Shown: positions 4,956-6,364 of the stretch, one piece after another
Layout of the letters: the number at the start of each line of letters is the position of its first letter
Position numbering within the stretch: position 1 is the stretch's first letter
Assembly (NCBI GenBank): GCA_013001485.1
Contig: JABDMN010000121.1
Coordinates: forward strand, 1 to 6,364
DNA: 6,364 nt
Reading direction: 5' to 3'
Source of the DNA: Acidimicrobiia bacterium
GTDB taxonomy: Bacteria; Actinomycetota; Acidimicrobiia; Spongiisociales; UBA5794
Notes under the pieces: generated by a model
Seen by the model: the letters and a program-made list of their open reading frames with translations, nothing else
What the model was told of the DNA's origin: nothing
Database searches by the model: none
Program-made: the position numbers and the translations under genes

Positions 4956-6364
4956 CAGACCAGATCGACCCGGCGATCGAGGAACGGCTCCGCGCCGCCC
5001 TTCAAGACGAGTCCGGCTTGCTTCCACCCGCTCCCAGCGCGACGCCTCCCCACCTCGCAGAGGGACTACCGACGCTGGCTACTACCGCTGGACCGGTCAC
5101 CACCAGCTACGACGCCTTCTACGACGCCCACCGCGACGAGCTGTATCGGGCGCTGGCAGTGACGTTGGCCGACCGCGACCTCGCCACCGAAGCGGTCGAC
5201 CGAGCGCTCGGCAATGCATTCACCTCGTGGCGACGCCACGCCAAGCTCGATGACCCGAGGACAACGGTGTTCGCGTCCGGGTACGAGTGGGCTCGCAAGC
5301 GCCAGGGCAAGGAGAGAGGCGGCGTTTCAGGATTCCGGCTCGAGTGGCAGTCCGACGAGAGCAACGCCGACATCATCACCGCCCTCCGCGGCCTTCCCAC
5401 CGAGCAACGCGCCGTCCTGGTGGCCCGCCACTACATGGGCTGGGACGCGCGGGCTGCCGCCGATGCTCTCGGCACCACAGCGGAGGCTGTCGCGTCGCGA
5501 GACGTGCGCGCCACCGAAGCGGTGGCCACCGCGATGTCGATCGACGCGGCTCAAGCGAGCCGGGTGATACCTGGAGCGCTGCTTGCCGACGCCAACGGTC
5601 TCGCCGTCCCCCTGTCCCGCCTCGACAACACGAAGTCCAGGGGTTGGGCTCGTCGTGGCATGGCAGCGCTTGCCGGCGCAGCCGCCGTCGTCGTGGTGGT
5701 GGGCGGCGTCGGGCTTGGCTACCGGGCGCTCACAGCGGACAACGATCCAGACCCTCTCGCCAACGGCACCACCGAGACCGGTGGCACCGGCACCACAGGA
5801 TCCACGATCGTCACCAAGCTCGCCGATCCCGCGGTCCTCGCAGATCTCGAGTGGACGCGCGTTCCTCTGGGGGCCCAGGACGGCGAGATCAGCCAACTCG
5901 CCTACGGCGCCAACGGCTTCGTAGCACTCGGTCAGGATTGGCAGAACGGGCGATCGCTGGCGTTCGTGTCCGAGGACGGACTGGCGTGGGAGCAGATCCA
6001 GCCCCCGATGGACACCACCAACGGCTGGATCGCCAACCTGCAGACCGGCGACTTCGGCTACATCGCCGTCGGCACGGTCTACGACCAGTTCGGTGGGGGC
6101 AACGAGGCGATGGTCTGGACATCCGAGGACGGCTTCGCCTGGACTGAGACTCGACTCCCCACCGTTGAGCAGGAAGAGATCGCGGGCATCTCGGTGCAGT
6201 GGTACACCGACGTGTACAACATCGCCGCTTCCGACGGGAAGTTCATCGCCGCCGGCAGCCAGTGGGCCGACATCGGCGACCCCCAGAGATTCTTCGAAGA
6301 CGCTCTGCCTGAGGATGTCTCCTTGTGGTTTGGGTGGGACATCGACAGGTCCAATCCCGACGAT
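4952..6364 (+). CDS. Membrane-anchored sigma-like protein with propeller-type outer domain, 3' partial
   Basis: The frame is open for 471 codons and leaves the window. ATG 4952 overlaps the sigma stop (ATGA). Residues 52-120 resemble region 2 of the upstream sigma, including FY, RALAVTL (66-72) and a TEAVDRALGNAF-type helix (79-90). Residues 142-191 resemble region 4, but the recognition helix has lost most basic residues (EAVASRDVRA against GTVKSRLHRA). A basic KSRGWARR (228-235) precedes a hydrophobic segment of about 236-258 and acidic residues follow, predicting the sigma-like part inside and the rest outside. After a Gly/Thr linker (271-288) come repeats of the form GFVALG...SEDGLAW (340-346) and GYIAVG...SEDGFAW (391-397), like Asp-box propeller blades. 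It occupies the anti-sigma position, yet I see no zinc-binding anti-sigma HxxxCxxC motif. I infer a sensor or sequestering role; active DNA binding is doubtful. Confidence 0.85.
   Translation, partial: MTDQIDPAIEERLRAALQDESGLLPPAPSATPPHLAEGLPTLATTAGPVTTSYDAFYDAHRDELYRALAVTLADRDLATEAVDRALGNAFTSWRRHAKLDDPRTTVFASGYEWARKRQGKERGGVSGFRLEWQSDESNADIITALRGLPTEQRAVLVARHYMGWDARAAADALGTTAEAVASRDVRATEAVATAMSIDAAQASRVIPGALLADANGLAVPLSRLDNTKSRGWARRGMAALAGAAAVVVVVGGVGLGYRALTADNDPDPLANGTTETGGTGTTGSTIVTKLADPAVLADLEWTRVPLGAQDGEISQLAYGANGFVALGQDWQNGRSLAFVSEDGLAWEQIQPPMDTTNGWIANLQTGDFGYIAVGTVYDQFGGGNEAMVWTSEDGFAWTETRLPTVEQEEIAGISVQWYTDVYNIAASDGKFIAAGSQWADIGDPQRFFEDALPEDVSLWFGWDIDRSNPDD

Noticed and set aside
4952..5524. 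Classical zinc-binding anti-sigma factor as the partner of the sigma gene
   Set aside because: No HxxxCxxC motif or short zinc-finger domain is visible; the N-terminal half aligns with the sigma itself instead.
5287..6147. Plus-strand open frame of 286 codons in another frame inside the membrane sigma-like gene
   Set aside because: The translation is Arg/Gly/Ser-rich with no domain pattern, while the 4952 frame gives sigma-like domains, a membrane helix and blade repeats.

Overview
The window looks like chromosomal DNA of a high-GC actinobacterium, perhaps of the Acidimicrobiia or a relative. The evidence is the strong G/C third-position bias, GTG and TTG starts with good Shine-Dalgarno sites, a branched-chain keto acid dehydrogenase E1 with fused alpha and beta parts, and two ECF-type sigma-domain proteins. 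The class-level placement is inference.

Layout. Positions 1-143 hold two tRNA genes on the minus strand, tRNA-Glu(TTC) followed 5 nt later by a tRNA-Asp(GTC) that is cut by the window edge. Positions 144-308 are non-coding but structured: a spaced dyad (174-207), then an inverted array of 7-bp repeats (242-307) that can fold into a long imperfect hairpin. A conserved hypothetical protein lies on the minus strand (309-1070). A divergent gap of about 105 bp follows.

Next is a plus-strand two-gene operon. A leucine/valine/phenylalanine dehydrogenase (1176-2270, TTG start) is followed 11 nt later by the fused E1 component of a branched-chain 2-oxo acid dehydrogenase (2282-4303). Together they take branched-chain amino acids to 2-oxo acids and then start oxidative decarboxylation to acyl groups. 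The E2 and E3 partners are not in the window.

After a small hairpin and a gap of about 112 bp with a good candidate ECF promoter (4372-4398), a second unit begins. An ECF-like sigma factor (4416-4955) overlaps by ATGA a gene that runs off the right edge (4952-6364 and beyond). That gene sits where an anti-sigma factor would be expected. Instead it encodes a diverged sigma-like region 2 plus region 4, then one transmembrane helix, a Gly/Thr linker and an outside domain with repeated SEDGxxW motifs like those of beta-propeller blades. My hypothesis is that this is a membrane-tethered sigma paralogue acting as a sensor or decoy partner of the upstream sigma. It is the most interesting item in the window.
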